Positions 8,589 to 17,966 of a stretch of DNA of 49,076 nucleotides are shown in pieces. The notes beneath the pieces were generated by a model. The model made no database searches, was not told where the DNA came from, and was given only the letters and a program-made list of their open reading frames with translations. A program made the position numbers and the translations under genes. The stretch's first letter is position 1, and every line of letters starts with the position of its first letter. The stretch comes from Candidatus Zixiibacteriota bacterium (GTDB lineage Bacteria; Zixibacteria; MSB-5A5; GN15; FEB-12): assembly GCA_034003725.1 (NCBI GenBank), contig JAVEYB010000018.1:1-49076 (forward strand), in the 5' to 3' direction.

Positions 8589-8837
8589 ATGTTAATCTGG
8601 TGTGGAATACTGTTTATGTTGGGAATTCTGGCGTTTGCCGATTCCCTGCTGAATATGGGTGAGATCTTCAGGCGCATCAATTCTGTCTTGTTTATGCTCC
8701 TGTCACTGGGGTTGCTGGTTCGGACGACGACCAAGAAGAAAGACGGTACCAAGGAGCGCCTGAAACGGGACATTTACGTGCTTGAGCAGAAACTCCGGAC
8801 CATGGAGCAGGGCCGGGAGAAGCTCGGGAAGTTCTAG
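8589..8837 (+). CDS. Small membrane protein with C-terminal coiled coil
   Basis: An 82-residue product I do not recognise. Residues 1-16 and 32-45 are hydrophobic and could form two membrane helices. The rest is strongly charged (KKKDGTKERLKRDIYVLEQK) with a coiled-coil look. A weak AAGGTG lies 5 bp before the ATG, and a promoter-like pair stands about 75 bp upstream. Both support a real gene rather than a chance frame. It is divergent from the DUF2723 gene and convergent with the TPR protein gene. Function unknown. Confidence 0.6.
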   Translation: MLIWCGILFMLGILAFADSLLNMGEIFRRINSVLFMLLSLGLLVRTTTKKKDGTKERLKRDIYVLEQKLRTMEQGREKLGKF

Positions 8838-8851
8838 TCGCGGCGCGTCTA

Positions 8852-10738
8852 TTACCCGACTCGTCGCTGCTCGTACTGACGCAGTCGCTGTCGGACCTCG
8901 GATATGAAGGGGTAATTGGGGAAATCCGCCAGCAGTCGCCGATAAATCGCTACCGCATCCTCAACCGTTTTGCTGTCCACCATCATCAGGTCCGCCTTGG
9001 CCTTCAATCCAAACGGGAAATAATACGAGTCGGGGAATCGCTCGATCATCCGGTTCAGCGACTGCATCGCTGAAGTCGAATCACGGTCGGCCAGGTCGAG
9101 CTCAGCGAGTTTCAGCAGCGCAATATCGGCCAGCTCCTGACCGCCAGCGAGGCGATCGTAACGCAGGCGCGCCGAGTCCGGCATCCTTCGGGCCGCAAAG
9201 TACAGGGCATCGGAGTAGTCATACGCGGCCTGCTCGTTTTCACCAATCTCGTTGAGGGTCACCACCAGCCGAAGGGCGTCGTTGACATAGAAGCCGCGCG
9301 GGTAGTCGACCATGAGCTTTCGCAGCGCCACCTGGGCGCTGTCGAACTGCTTGCGATATACGCGAATCATGGCCAGCTGGTAGTCGATTTCCTCGTTCAT
9401 CTCCGGGGTCAGGCGGCTGTCCCGGAGGTTGGTGTATGTGCGAGTCGCGATTTCGAGTTCCCCGAGTCGAATCTGGCAGCGCGGTATCTGCAGCCGGGCG
9501 TTGAGATAGCCCATCCCCCGCCGGTAGCCGGCGACAACGGAGTCATAGTAGACAAGAGCGCGGTCACAGTCGTTCAATTCATCAGAGTATATCGTACCGA
9601 TTCGATACAACGCCTCTCCCCTGTCGTTATCCGACTGGGAAGCGGCCACTGCCTGCTGGAGCACGATCACAGCCGAGTCCGGCTTGCCGAGACCGGCGAG
9701 GGCATCGGCGTAGTGAAACAGCGCATCGATAAACACGGGGCTGCGGAGGTCATACCGCGACGCTACACGTTCCGCCATGCGGCAGACCTGGGCGTACTGG
9801 CGGCGCTCCGCACACTGGCGAATGAAATACAGCAGCGCCTCTCCCTGACCGTTGTCGACCGAATCCTGCTGCAGCGTAGTTTCATAGGCACGGACGAATT
9901 GCTCGGTCTGGATGAAGTGAGTGGAGAGCAGTCGAAGGGCGCGAGGATTGAGCGCATCGGCGCTGACATGGAGCAGCGCGTCTTCGGTTTCTTTGCTCGA
10001 CCCGACGAAAGTGAGCATTTCAAACAGGCGCTTTTCGGCATCGGCGGCCATGCGGGACGTATCATCGGCAAGCAGGGGGAAATATTCGCGAACGGCGCGC
10101 CGGTATTTGCCCTGCCGTTCCAGCAGTTGGCCGCACTCGAGCGCGAAGAGGGTTGAATCACCTGTTTCGTGGCGTGCGCGGTTGACATAGTCGAGGGCGT
10201 GGTCGACGACTCCGCTGTTGAGCTGGCTGCGGATAAGATTCGGGATGCGCGGATCATTCCAGTCGGTCAGCAATTCGGCGGCATCGCTGTAAGCCGCGAT
10301 TGCTTCGTCGGTTTTCCCCTGCCCTGCCAGCATTTCAGCGAGTGTGACACGAAGATAGTAACTGGCGGGATCGCGGGCGAGCAACTGACGGAGGAGCGCC
10401 TCCGCTTTGAGGGTGTAGTTCAATTCCCGGTAGCAAACGAGCAGGAGATTCTGCGCGGCGTCGTTGTTGGGCTCCGATTCGAGCACGGATTCCAGGAGGG
10501 CGGCAGCGGCCTCGTGGTTTTCCTGACGTATGAGCGTGCGGGCGACAGCGATACGTCGTTCGGCCTCGGAAAGCACTCCTTGCGGAGCGGACCGGGTGAC
10601 TCGGAAGTCCCGGAGACGGGTGGAATCCAGGGGAGGCGCGAGTTCGCTGCTATCGGCCTGTGTGACTTGCGTTTGCGCACCGGCCGGCAGTGCGGCCAGC
10701 GAGAGGAACATCATGGCGAACAGCGACCTGATCGTCAT
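8852..10738 (-). CDS. Exported TPR-repeat protein
   Basis: A 628-residue protein with a signal peptide (MTIRSLFAMMFLSLAALPAG, cleavage likely after AGA near residue 21). The remainder is alpha-helical TPR repeats throughout: TLIRQENHEAAAALLESVLE, LLRQLLARDPASYYLRVTLA, AEMLAGQGKTDEAIAAYSDA, and later YbgF/BamD-like repeats (YRRLLADFPNYPFISEVRQR). TPR arrays mediate protein-protein contacts, and this one should work in the periplasm. GGGAG precedes the ATG. It follows the DUF4175 gene by 11 bp and so is probably the last gene of the DUF4159-DUF4175-TPR unit, perhaps an adaptor for the large membrane protein. No enzyme domain was seen. Confidence 0.9.
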   Translation of the reverse strand: MTIRSLFAMMFLSLAALPAGAQTQVTQADSSELAPPLDSTRLRDFRVTRSAPQGVLSEAERRIAVARTLIRQENHEAAAALLESVLESEPNNDAAQNLLLVCYRELNYTLKAEALLRQLLARDPASYYLRVTLAEMLAGQGKTDEAIAAYSDAAELLTDWNDPRIPNLIRSQLNSGVVDHALDYVNRARHETGDSTLFALECGQLLERQGKYRRAVREYFPLLADDTSRMAADAEKRLFEMLTFVGSSKETEDALLHVSADALNPRALRLLSTHFIQTEQFVRAYETTLQQDSVDNGQGEALLYFIRQCAERRQYAQVCRMAERVASRYDLRSPVFIDALFHYADALAGLGKPDSAVIVLQQAVAASQSDNDRGEALYRIGTIYSDELNDCDRALVYYDSVVAGYRRGMGYLNARLQIPRCQIRLGELEIATRTYTNLRDSRLTPEMNEEIDYQLAMIRVYRKQFDSAQVALRKLMVDYPRGFYVNDALRLVVTLNEIGENEQAAYDYSDALYFAARRMPDSARLRYDRLAGGQELADIALLKLAELDLADRDSTSAMQSLNRMIERFPDSYYFPFGLKAKADLMMVDSKTVEDAVAIYRRLLADFPNYPFISEVRQRLRQYEQRRVG

Positions 10739-10749
10739 ATGCTCCCCTC

Positions 10750-13700
10750 TTAGCGGGTGGTTCCCGTCTCAGGTTCGCTGTTCTGTATCAGGGCGCGGAA
10801 GTACGCACGAATCTGTTCTTCGTATTGCGGCGGGTAATCGTCGCCGAGATACCGATTGAGGCGGTCTTCGAACTGCGTGCGGTCCTCCAGCAGTCCGGGG
10901 GGAAGTGCCGGTGGGACCAGGACCGGGCTGGATTCGGCGGTGGTGGCTTTGCGCTGGTCGTTGAAGTCGCGGCGCTGCAAAGACCGGCTGGCTTCGAGCA
11001 TTCTCGAATAGATGCGCAACTGGCGCTCGGTGGTTTCCGGTCCGGCGGCGCCCTCCGACAGATCTTCTTCGACTTCTTTCATTTCCCGGGCGATGTCATC
11101 GAGCCTTCCGAGAATCTGCCTCGAACCGGCAAACTCGTCAGCGAGCTGCTCGAGTGACTTGCGGATCGAGCCCTGTTCACCGGCCAGCCGCTGGAGTCCC
11201 TCGCGCATTTGCTGCTGGGCCTCGGACATTTTTCCGTCCTGACCCTGCTGAGGGTTGCTGTTGCACTGGTTCTGCGTCTGTTGGTTGAGCTGCTGCTGTT
11301 TTTTGCTGAGGGTCTCGAGCTGGGCCATGTTTTTATCGCATTGACCGCCGTTGCTGCCTTGCTGCTGTTGGTCGAGCGATTCCATCAGGCGGATGGACGC
11401 CTTATTCAATTGAACCATCGCCTCGCGCTGGAGCTGTGTCGCCTGAGCGCTTCGCAGTCCGTCGAGGTTTCCCATCGACTGTTCCATGGCCGAGACCGCC
11501 TGATCCACCAGCGACTGCAATTCGGCGGCGACGAACGGGGACTGCTTGCCGAGATCGGCGATGTTGTTTTTCAGCCCGCTGCAGGCTGCCATGAGGTCCT
11601 GCTGGGAGAGCGCCATCTCGCGCATCATAGCCGATCGGGGCGCAAGTTCATCGACGCGGCTCAGGAGGTCTTCCTGTTTCTGCGACAGATAGTTGGCGTC
11701 TTCGAGGGCGCGGCGCATGGCCTGTTGAATCGCCTTGCTGTCCTGCCCCTGCATTTGCGCGAGCTGTTGCTGCATCTGCGCTATCATCTGGGCAAGCTTG
11801 GAGGACGCCTGTTTGCCCTGTTCGTTCGACTGCTGTTTTTGCTGCTGCTGCATCGACTGCGACATTTGCTGCATATCTCGATCGGCATCGGTCTTTTCCA
11901 GCGCCTCGGCAAAGGTCCGTGGTTCCGTGAGGGCGCTGACGCGCTCGTCCTCGAGCATCCGGGAAAGCTCGTCAGCCTCCTGCTTGAGCGACTGGAGATC
12001 GCCGGCGATCTCATCTTCGGTGCGACTCATGGCGGGCAGTTCGTCGGCGGCGGCGCTGTCGGTATCGGCATTCATTTTGTCCTGCCGCTTGAGCAGGTCC
12101 TCGGCCTTGCGAAGCATCGCTTCCATCTTCTGTTCGATCTGCATCTTTTTCAGCAGGGCGAGCTGACGCTCGAGCCGCTGGAGCATCTCTTCCTGACTGA
12201 GTTCGAAGTCTTTCATGGCCTGCTGCAGGTCGTCTCGATCCATGCGCTGGAGGGCATCCAGGAGTTTTTTCTGCGCCTCGCGCATTTCCGGTGTGGCGAC
12301 TTCCTCGAACAGCTTCTGTATTTCCTGCAGCTTGTCCATAATTTCTCGGCTCATGAGGGCATTATCGCGAAGTTGCTCGAGCGACTGCTCCATTTTGTCG
12401 GCCATCTTCTCCACCTGCGAGACGATCTCTTCGTTTTTCTGCGCGATTGACTCCAACTCCTTTTTCTGCTGCCAGTCAGCAGACTGTTCGGAGCGGTCCT
12501 GGGCCTGCAGTTTGCGAGCGGCATCTTTGAGCCGCCGGGTAAGTTCTTTGCCGGTGCGCAGCAGGCTCTCGGTGTCGGTAATACGCGCGGCGGTTTCCTG
12601 CTCGGATTGGGCGACGATTTCGTCAAGCGAAGGCAGCCGGGCGATGTACGTGCGACTGCGGCCGATTTTCGGACCGGAGATCTGATCGTTATCCGCAACT
12701 TCGAAGTAGTAGCTGACATAGTCGCCGGGGAACAGATTCAGGCGGTCCATATCCCAGTTGAAGGATACTTCTCCCTCGGTCTTGATTCGGTCGGAGAAGT
12801 GGAGAACGGCGACGTTTTCATCGGAGGTACGACCACCGGAGACGATGCGGTATTTGAGTACGAGCGAGGAGAAACCGTAGTCGTCGTAAATTCGCACCAT
12901 GAGCGGGAGGATCATCTCGTCGGAGAGGTTGGCGTTGAACCCCGGTCTGATGACGTCCACCGACGGGTACTCATCGGGAATGGCGGTGATGTAGTATTCG
13001 ATCGGATCGGGATTGGATTCGCCGAGATGATCGGTAAGTCGTAAGAAATAGGACCGTGACCGGTCGACCACGAGCGACGCATCGCCGATTTTGCCCTGCA
13101 GGTCGAACGGGACGCTGCTCGAGTCATCAAACGCCATCTCGGCGGTCAGGACGGGAAGGTTCGTCTCTATTTTGACGGCAACCCGGCTACCCACGACGGC
13201 CGAGAAGGAACCGTTGTTTTCTTCGATGGTGGTCGGCGCGAGTCCGGTGTAGGCGGGATAGAATATCGACAGGTGGATGTCGTTGATACGGGGGCGGTCG
13301 ACGACATCGACTTTTTGAATTTCAGTTTTGAGACGGCCGGATTCGACGTAGTAGTCAAAGGATTTATTGACCTGCCGAAGCGTCAAGCCGAAGGTCAGGG
13401 AGTCGCCGGCGGTGACGGGGAATCGGTCGCGGCCGACAAGGCTGATACGTTCATGCTGCCACTGTCCGCCGGCATACCGGTAATAAACGGTGGCATCGCG
13501 GGGAATCCGCTGGCCGACCACAACGCCGCCGATCTCTATGTCGCGGTACTTGACCCATTCAGTAGACCCGGGGTATGCGGTCAGGTCATAGGCGAGGGGC
13601 GGTGCGACCAGCTCGGTGGGATTGGAGTAGACTTCGTACGAGTAACTGAAGAGTCCCGGGAAGAATGCCAGCAACAGCACGGCTAAGACAGCAGACACCG

Positions 13701-14169
13701 CCAGCAGGCGCGCGGCTTTGAGGACCGGGTGGAACGACAGCACGGCATTGAAGCTGATGAGGCCGGCCTTTTCGAGCGCCTGTCGTTCGTTGGCGCGGAT
13801 CAAGTCCTGCGAAAACCCCTCGCAGGCTGCGGATCGGGCAAATTGCACGGCCGCCACCAGACGACCCTTGAGATCGGGGTATCGGCGTTCCAGGGTCGCG
13901 GCGACGCGATCGATGTTGCCTTCGAACAGGCGGGCGAGGGCGTATCGACCGAAGAGGAACACGGTCACGAGGGCGGTGAGCGCCAGAAGCGAGATTTTCA
14001 GCCAGACCGGCAGGACCACGACATTCGCCAGCAGCGAGAGTGCGATAGCACAAGCGGTTACGGCAGCAGCGGTCAAAACCAGCCCCGCCGCAAACAGGAC
14101 CAGACGCTGTTTGATCAGGACGGCGCGCAGCCGTCGAACCAGTTCGGAACCGGAGGCGAGCTGTGTCAT
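10750..14169 (-). CDS. Large DUF4175-like membrane protein with Gln-rich coiled coil
   Basis: 1139 residues. Two transmembrane helices lie near residues 24-73 (LVLFAAGLVLTAAAVTACAI, LLALTALVTVFLFGRYALA) and a third near 150-175. An extracytoplasmic beta-rich region with Ig-like strands follows (about 180-520). After it comes a very long helical region (about 530-1080) dominated by Gln, Glu, Met and Lys, with stretches such as QMSQSMQQQQKQQSNEQGKQ. This order resembles DUF4175/TIGR02302 proteins, whose biochemical role is not established. AGGA stands 7 bp before the ATG. It lies between the DUF4159 and TPR genes in one orientation with short gaps. The three products may form one envelope complex; this is inferred from the gene order only. 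Confidence 0.85.
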   Translation of the reverse strand: MTQLASGSELVRRLRAVLIKQRLVLFAAGLVLTAAAVTACAIALSLLANVVVLPVWLKISLLALTALVTVFLFGRYALARLFEGNIDRVAATLERRYPDLKGRLVAAVQFARSAACEGFSQDLIRANERQALEKAGLISFNAVLSFHPVLKAARLLAVSAVLAVLLLAFFPGLFSYSYEVYSNPTELVAPPLAYDLTAYPGSTEWVKYRDIEIGGVVVGQRIPRDATVYYRYAGGQWQHERISLVGRDRFPVTAGDSLTFGLTLRQVNKSFDYYVESGRLKTEIQKVDVVDRPRINDIHLSIFYPAYTGLAPTTIEENNGSFSAVVGSRVAVKIETNLPVLTAEMAFDDSSSVPFDLQGKIGDASLVVDRSRSYFLRLTDHLGESNPDPIEYYITAIPDEYPSVDVIRPGFNANLSDEMILPLMVRIYDDYGFSSLVLKYRIVSGGRTSDENVAVLHFSDRIKTEGEVSFNWDMDRLNLFPGDYVSYYFEVADNDQISGPKIGRSRTYIARLPSLDEIVAQSEQETAARITDTESLLRTGKELTRRLKDAARKLQAQDRSEQSADWQQKKELESIAQKNEEIVSQVEKMADKMEQSLEQLRDNALMSREIMDKLQEIQKLFEEVATPEMREAQKKLLDALQRMDRDDLQQAMKDFELSQEEMLQRLERQLALLKKMQIEQKMEAMLRKAEDLLKRQDKMNADTDSAAADELPAMSRTEDEIAGDLQSLKQEADELSRMLEDERVSALTEPRTFAEALEKTDADRDMQQMSQSMQQQQKQQSNEQGKQASSKLAQMIAQMQQQLAQMQGQDSKAIQQAMRRALEDANYLSQKQEDLLSRVDELAPRSAMMREMALSQQDLMAACSGLKNNIADLGKQSPFVAAELQSLVDQAVSAMEQSMGNLDGLRSAQATQLQREAMVQLNKASIRLMESLDQQQQGSNGGQCDKNMAQLETLSKKQQQLNQQTQNQCNSNPQQGQDGKMSEAQQQMREGLQRLAGEQGSIRKSLEQLADEFAGSRQILGRLDDIAREMKEVEEDLSEGAAGPETTERQLRIYSRMLEASRSLQRRDFNDQRKATTAESSPVLVPPALPPGLLEDRTQFEDRLNRYLGDDYPPQYEEQIRAYFRALIQNSEPETGTTR

Positions 14170-14242
14170 GTCGAAATCCTCGAAGCTGGCATTGCGGGTA
14201 TACGTCGGCGCCGGGCCGACCCTCTATCGTGAGTATCGGTGT

Positions 14243-14977
14243 TTAGTATAACAGAGCGTAGGTCAGTAAGTTCAGTCCCATGCGCAGGGCTTCATCGCGT
14301 TTTTCCGGAGGGTCATTATGCACCTGCGGGTCTTCCCACCCGTCGCCGATATCCGACTCCACCAGGAAATAGACGACGACGCGCCCGTTGATGATTAACG
14401 CGTAGCCACGGGGGGCCTCGTTGTCGTGTTCGTGGATTTTGGGCGGGCCGTTCGGGAAGTCGTAGAAACAATGGTAGATGGGGTGGTCGAACGGCAGTTC
14501 AACGACTTCGCGCTCCGGAAACAGCGAGCGCATCTGCTCAAGAAAGGCCGTTCTCATGCCGTACGAGTCATTGACGAACAAAAAGCCGCCGCCCAGCAGG
14601 TAAGTCCGCAGTCGCTCCCTTTCTTCGGGGGAGAATTCGATTGTGCCGTGGCCGGTTGCAAACAGAAACGGGTACTGAAACAGGTCGGGATCGGTGATCG
14701 TGACCTGTCGTTCGAGGGTGTCGACCGGGAAGGGAGCGTTGTCGCGGACGAATTCGAGGAAGTTGGGTACAGCCGACGCCCCCCAGTACCAGTCGCCGCC
14801 TCCCGAATAATGCAGGCGGGCGACCTTAATCGCGGACGGGTTCGGATTGTACCGCTGGGTGAGATAGTCCTCGTCCATCGGCTCGGGGAAAAACGGCGCA
14901 TTCTGAGCGGTCGTGACGGCGGGGGCCAGAAAGATCAGAAAAGCGCCGACGAGGTTTGTAGGTCCGAACATGCGCAT
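14243..14977 (-). CDS. DUF4159-domain exported protein
   Basis: 244 residues with a signal peptide (FLIFLAPAVTTAQ, cleavage near residue 24) and a DUF4159 domain over nearly all the rest. The domain has the alternating strand/helix pattern of a glutamine-amidotransferase-like fold: IKVARLHYSGGGDWYWG, FLFATGHGTIEFSPEERERL, LLGGGFLFVNDSYG, then LPFDHPIYHCFYDFP. DUF4159 proteins often sit next to large membrane proteins with von Willebrand or DUF4175-type regions; their activity is unknown. The start may be either of two ATGs two codons apart, neither with a good ribosome site. It heads the DUF4175/TPR cluster and is insulated from secF upstream by a terminator. Confidence 0.88.
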   Translation of the reverse strand: MRMFGPTNLVGAFLIFLAPAVTTAQNAPFFPEPMDEDYLTQRYNPNPSAIKVARLHYSGGGDWYWGASAVPNFLEFVRDNAPFPVDTLERQVTITDPDLFQYPFLFATGHGTIEFSPEERERLRTYLLGGGFLFVNDSYGMRTAFLEQMRSLFPEREVVELPFDHPIYHCFYDFPNGPPKIHEHDNEAPRGYALIINGRVVVYFLVESDIGDGWEDPQVHNDPPEKRDEALRMGLNLLTYALLY

Positions 14978-15013
14978 ACACTAAATATACGCCTGCGCTC
15001 CACTTTCCGACTC

Positions 15014-15046
15014 AAAAAAAGCGGCCGTCCGGAGGGGACGGCCGAC
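15014..15046 (-). terminator. Intrinsic terminator after secF
   Basis: CGGCCGTCC and GGACGGCCG form a 9-bp stem. On the minus strand it is followed by seven T residues. It separates the secDF transcript from the DUF4159 gene. Confidence 0.85.
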
Positions 15047-15137
15047 AGAGAGTTACTGGCTGAGACGGTTCAGGTCCCGTGTCGTCAGGCAATTTCCGGT
15101 GACAACACGGGTACGATGATCTCCCGGACGTTTCGGA

Positions 15138-16064
15138 TCATTTGAACCGTCTCGGGCTGCGGGCTTCCCATTCTACCACGATCGGGCTGGCGATAAAAAC
15201 GGAGCTGTACGTTCCGATGAGGACGCCGAGGATCAGGGCCAGTGAGAAGTTCCGAAGCACTTCGCCACCAAAGACGAAGAGAATGGCGACGACGATCAGC
15301 ACGGTTAACGACGTATTTATCGTTCGTGCAAGCGTCTCGTTGATCGACAAGTTCACCGCCGACACATACTGTGACTTTCCACGATACTTTTTGAAATTCT
15401 CGCGAATTCGGTCGAAGATCACAACGGTATCGGAAAGTGAATATCCGGCAAGGGTCAGGAGCGCGACAATGAGTAGCAGGTCGAACTCCTTACCCAACAG
15501 GATCATAATTCCAAGTACCGCGAGGACGTCGTGAAACGTCGCTATGGTCGCAGCCACTCCGGAGCGGAAGTCGAATCGAACTGCAATATAAACGAGAATC
15601 CCGAGCAGAGATATGATCACCGCCCACTGAGCGTCGCGACGGAGCGTCTCCCCGACGGCAGGTCCGATCACGTGCGAAGAGACCCGGGTGAAGGTGTTAC
15701 CGACGAAGGTAGTCTCAACGATTTCGGTGATGCGATTGAGCCGCGCTTCGCCGGCCGCCTCGTCTTCGGGTCGTTTGGTTTTGATAATGAAGGCGTTGGG
15801 AACCTCAAAGTCTTCGACTTTGGTCACCTGGACGTCGGGAAATTCCGACGAAAGGGCCGAGCGAAGTTCTTCGATCGCGACCGGCTGGTCGAAATGCCCC
15901 TGGATCATTACGCCGCCGGCGAAGTCGATACCGAGATTGGCTTTGCCGGTGAAGACCATCACCAGCGCCACGATGCCCAGAATGACCAGGATCGCGGACA
16001 ACGCGAAGGCGGCTTTTCGCTTGCCGATGAAATCTATGTTTGTATCGGGTACTATTCTAAACAT
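15138..16064 (-). CDS. secF: Protein translocase subunit SecF
   Basis: Inner-membrane partner of SecD. The SecDF complex uses the proton gradient to pull exported proteins through SecYEG on the periplasmic side. 308 residues, normal length. It has TM1 at about 19-38, the first periplasmic loop starting with NLGIDFAGGVMIQG (SecF signature), and then five C-terminal helices containing AVRFDFRSGVAATIATFHDV, LAGYSLSDTVVIFDRIREN and the NxSINETLARTINTSLT motif. GAGGT lies about 7 bp before the ATG. It follows secD by 14 bp, so the two are co-transcribed. Confidence 0.97.
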   Translation of the reverse strand: MFRIVPDTNIDFIGKRKAAFALSAILVILGIVALVMVFTGKANLGIDFAGGVMIQGHFDQPVAIEELRSALSSEFPDVQVTKVEDFEVPNAFIIKTKRPEDEAAGEARLNRITEIVETTFVGNTFTRVSSHVIGPAVGETLRRDAQWAVIISLLGILVYIAVRFDFRSGVAATIATFHDVLAVLGIMILLGKEFDLLLIVALLTLAGYSLSDTVVIFDRIRENFKKYRGKSQYVSAVNLSINETLARTINTSLTVLIVVAILFVFGGEVLRNFSLALILGVLIGTYSSVFIASPIVVEWEARSPRRFK

Positions 16065-16078
16065 GTTCTGACCTCACG

Positions 16079-17800
16079 TTAAATCGACAGGGACTTGTAG
16101 CCCTTGCGAATGTCGAAGATCGCCTTGGTAATGATATATGCCGTATACAGCGAAATCGTCACGCCCCAGAACAGGGTCACGGCAAAGCCGCGAATCGGAC
16201 CGGAGCCGAACAGGAACAGGGCGCCGGCGGTAATCAGGGTGGTGACGTGCGAGTCGAGAATGGCCGTAAATGCCCGCTCGTACCCGGCGTCGATGGACGC
16301 TCGCACAGTTTTGCCGGATCTCATTTCCTCACGGATGCGCTCGAAAATAAGAATGTTCGAATCCACCGAGATACCAACGGTGAGGATGATACCGGCGATG
16401 CCCGGCATGGTTAGAGTCGCGCCGAGTCCGGCCAGGACCGCCAGCAGGAAGAAGATGTTGAAAATCAGGCCCATGTCGGCGATAAGGCCGGATACGCGGT
16501 AGTAAACGCCGATAAACAGCAGGACGAGCACCAGCCCCAACAGCGAGGAGTAGAACCCCTTGCGGATCGAGTCTGCGCCGAGGGTCGCGCCCACGACGTT
16601 TTTCTCGATGATTTCTACGGGGGCCGGCAGTGATCCCGCTTTCAGAACGATCTCGAGGTTCACGGCATCCTCGATGGTTGCCGAGGAACCCATGGTGATC
16701 GTACCGTTGCGGCGGATCTTGGAGCTAATGAAAGGCGACGATTCCACCCTGTTGTCGAGCACGATGGCGAGGGGCTTATTGATGTTGCGGCCGGTCAAAT
16801 CGGCAAACCGCGCGGCGCCATCGCCGGACAGCTGGAAGTCGACTTTGGGCTTGTTGTATTCGTCGCGGCCGAACCGCACGTCTTCGAGGAACCGCCCGAC
16901 AAACTCTACTTTACGCTTGAGCAGGTACAGCTCGTAGACTTCGCGCTGGTTCCGGATCTCGGAGCGGGTGGAGAACCCGAACTGCACGTCGATCGGAATC
17001 ACTCGCTGTACTTCCGGCAGGTTCAACCAGCGCTCGAGGCGCTGCCGGTCATCTTTGGAGACGGAATAGCCCGGCCAGTTGATGCCCGTGTTGTTGTTGT
17101 ACAGGGCCATTTCGAGTTTTGCGGTGAAGGGGTGCTCTTCGTCGATCACGTCGATACTTTCGTCGAAGCCGAAGTCCATGGTATCCGCGGCGGAGTCGCC
17201 CATCAGCTCGGCCAGGATGTCTTTCCGCGTCGAGTCCGGGGCGGCCGTCTCGATCGGAGTCGACTCTTCAGGTGCGGCCTGAGACTCGCCTGCATCCCGC
17301 CCGTGGGTCGCCTCGTAGGCGGCGACAACGGAGTCGATACGCGCGAGAATGAGATTGGCGTTGTCGATCGTCTCGAGCAGCTTGAACTCGAGGACGGCGG
17401 TCTGGCCGATCAGTTCTACCGCCCGTTCGGGGTCGGTGTAACCGGGCAGATCGACTATGATGCGCTCGTTGCCTTGTTTCTGGATTACGGGTTCGGCGAC
17501 GCCGAGCCCGTCGACGCGGTTGCGGATCACCTGGATGGCGCGGTCGGCGGCGCCATCGCGGGCAGCTTCGTCAACTTCTTCCGTTTTGACCCGCAGCACG
17601 ACGTGAATACCGCCCTGGAGATCAAGGCCGAGGCGGATAGCGCTCTGCTGGAGGGAGAGCAACTCATCGGGGTTCTCCGCCTGCATGGCGGCCTTTTCCT
17701 CGTTGGACATCGTCCACAGCCGGAACGTGTCCCAGAACGCGATCAGCGCCAGCACAATCATGATGGCGGTGAGTCCCAGTCGCCACTTTTGTGAAGACAT
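16079..17800 (-). CDS. secD: Protein translocase subunit SecD
   Basis: 573 residues. TM1 is at about 8-30, followed by the SecD signature RLGLDLQGGIHVVLRV. The large periplasmic domain has the usual P1 base (IRNRVDGLGVAEPVIQKQG, then RIIVDLPGYTDPERAVELIG) and a head region. Five C-terminal helices include TVGISVDSNILIFERIREEM, a hallmark of RND-type SecD/SecF proteins. An acidic stretch at about 170-230 (AAPEESTPIETAAPDSTRK) expands the periplasmic region. AAGGA stands 6 bp before the ATG. The usual yajC is not upstream; an unrelated secreted protein is. Confidence 0.97.
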   Translation of the reverse strand: MSSQKWRLGLTAIMIVLALIAFWDTFRLWTMSNEEKAAMQAENPDELLSLQQSAIRLGLDLQGGIHVVLRVKTEEVDEAARDGAADRAIQVIRNRVDGLGVAEPVIQKQGNERIIVDLPGYTDPERAVELIGQTAVLEFKLLETIDNANLILARIDSVVAAYEATHGRDAGESQAAPEESTPIETAAPDSTRKDILAELMGDSAADTMDFGFDESIDVIDEEHPFTAKLEMALYNNNTGINWPGYSVSKDDRQRLERWLNLPEVQRVIPIDVQFGFSTRSEIRNQREVYELYLLKRKVEFVGRFLEDVRFGRDEYNKPKVDFQLSGDGAARFADLTGRNINKPLAIVLDNRVESSPFISSKIRRNGTITMGSSATIEDAVNLEIVLKAGSLPAPVEIIEKNVVGATLGADSIRKGFYSSLLGLVLVLLFIGVYYRVSGLIADMGLIFNIFFLLAVLAGLGATLTMPGIAGIILTVGISVDSNILIFERIREEMRSGKTVRASIDAGYERAFTAILDSHVTTLITAGALFLFGSGPIRGFAVTLFWGVTISLYTAYIITKAIFDIRKGYKSLSI

Positions 17801-17966
17801 ACACGGTCCTTTCGTACGTTATCGTTCAATACAGTTGTTGTCGAAGTGATGGTCGAGGGCGCCGCCCTCCGGCTCCCGAGAGGTTCGGCTGTCGCATGTC
17901 CACAATCACACGGGTTGTTACGGGGCGAACAGTCGGACGAGTCGGGGAGTACGGTGAGTCGGCGGT

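Noticed and set aside
11209-12450. 413-codon hydrophobic-looking frame opposite the DUF4175 gene
   Set aside because: Leucine-rich because CTG/CAG-rich glutamine codons are read on the other strand. No start context or family.
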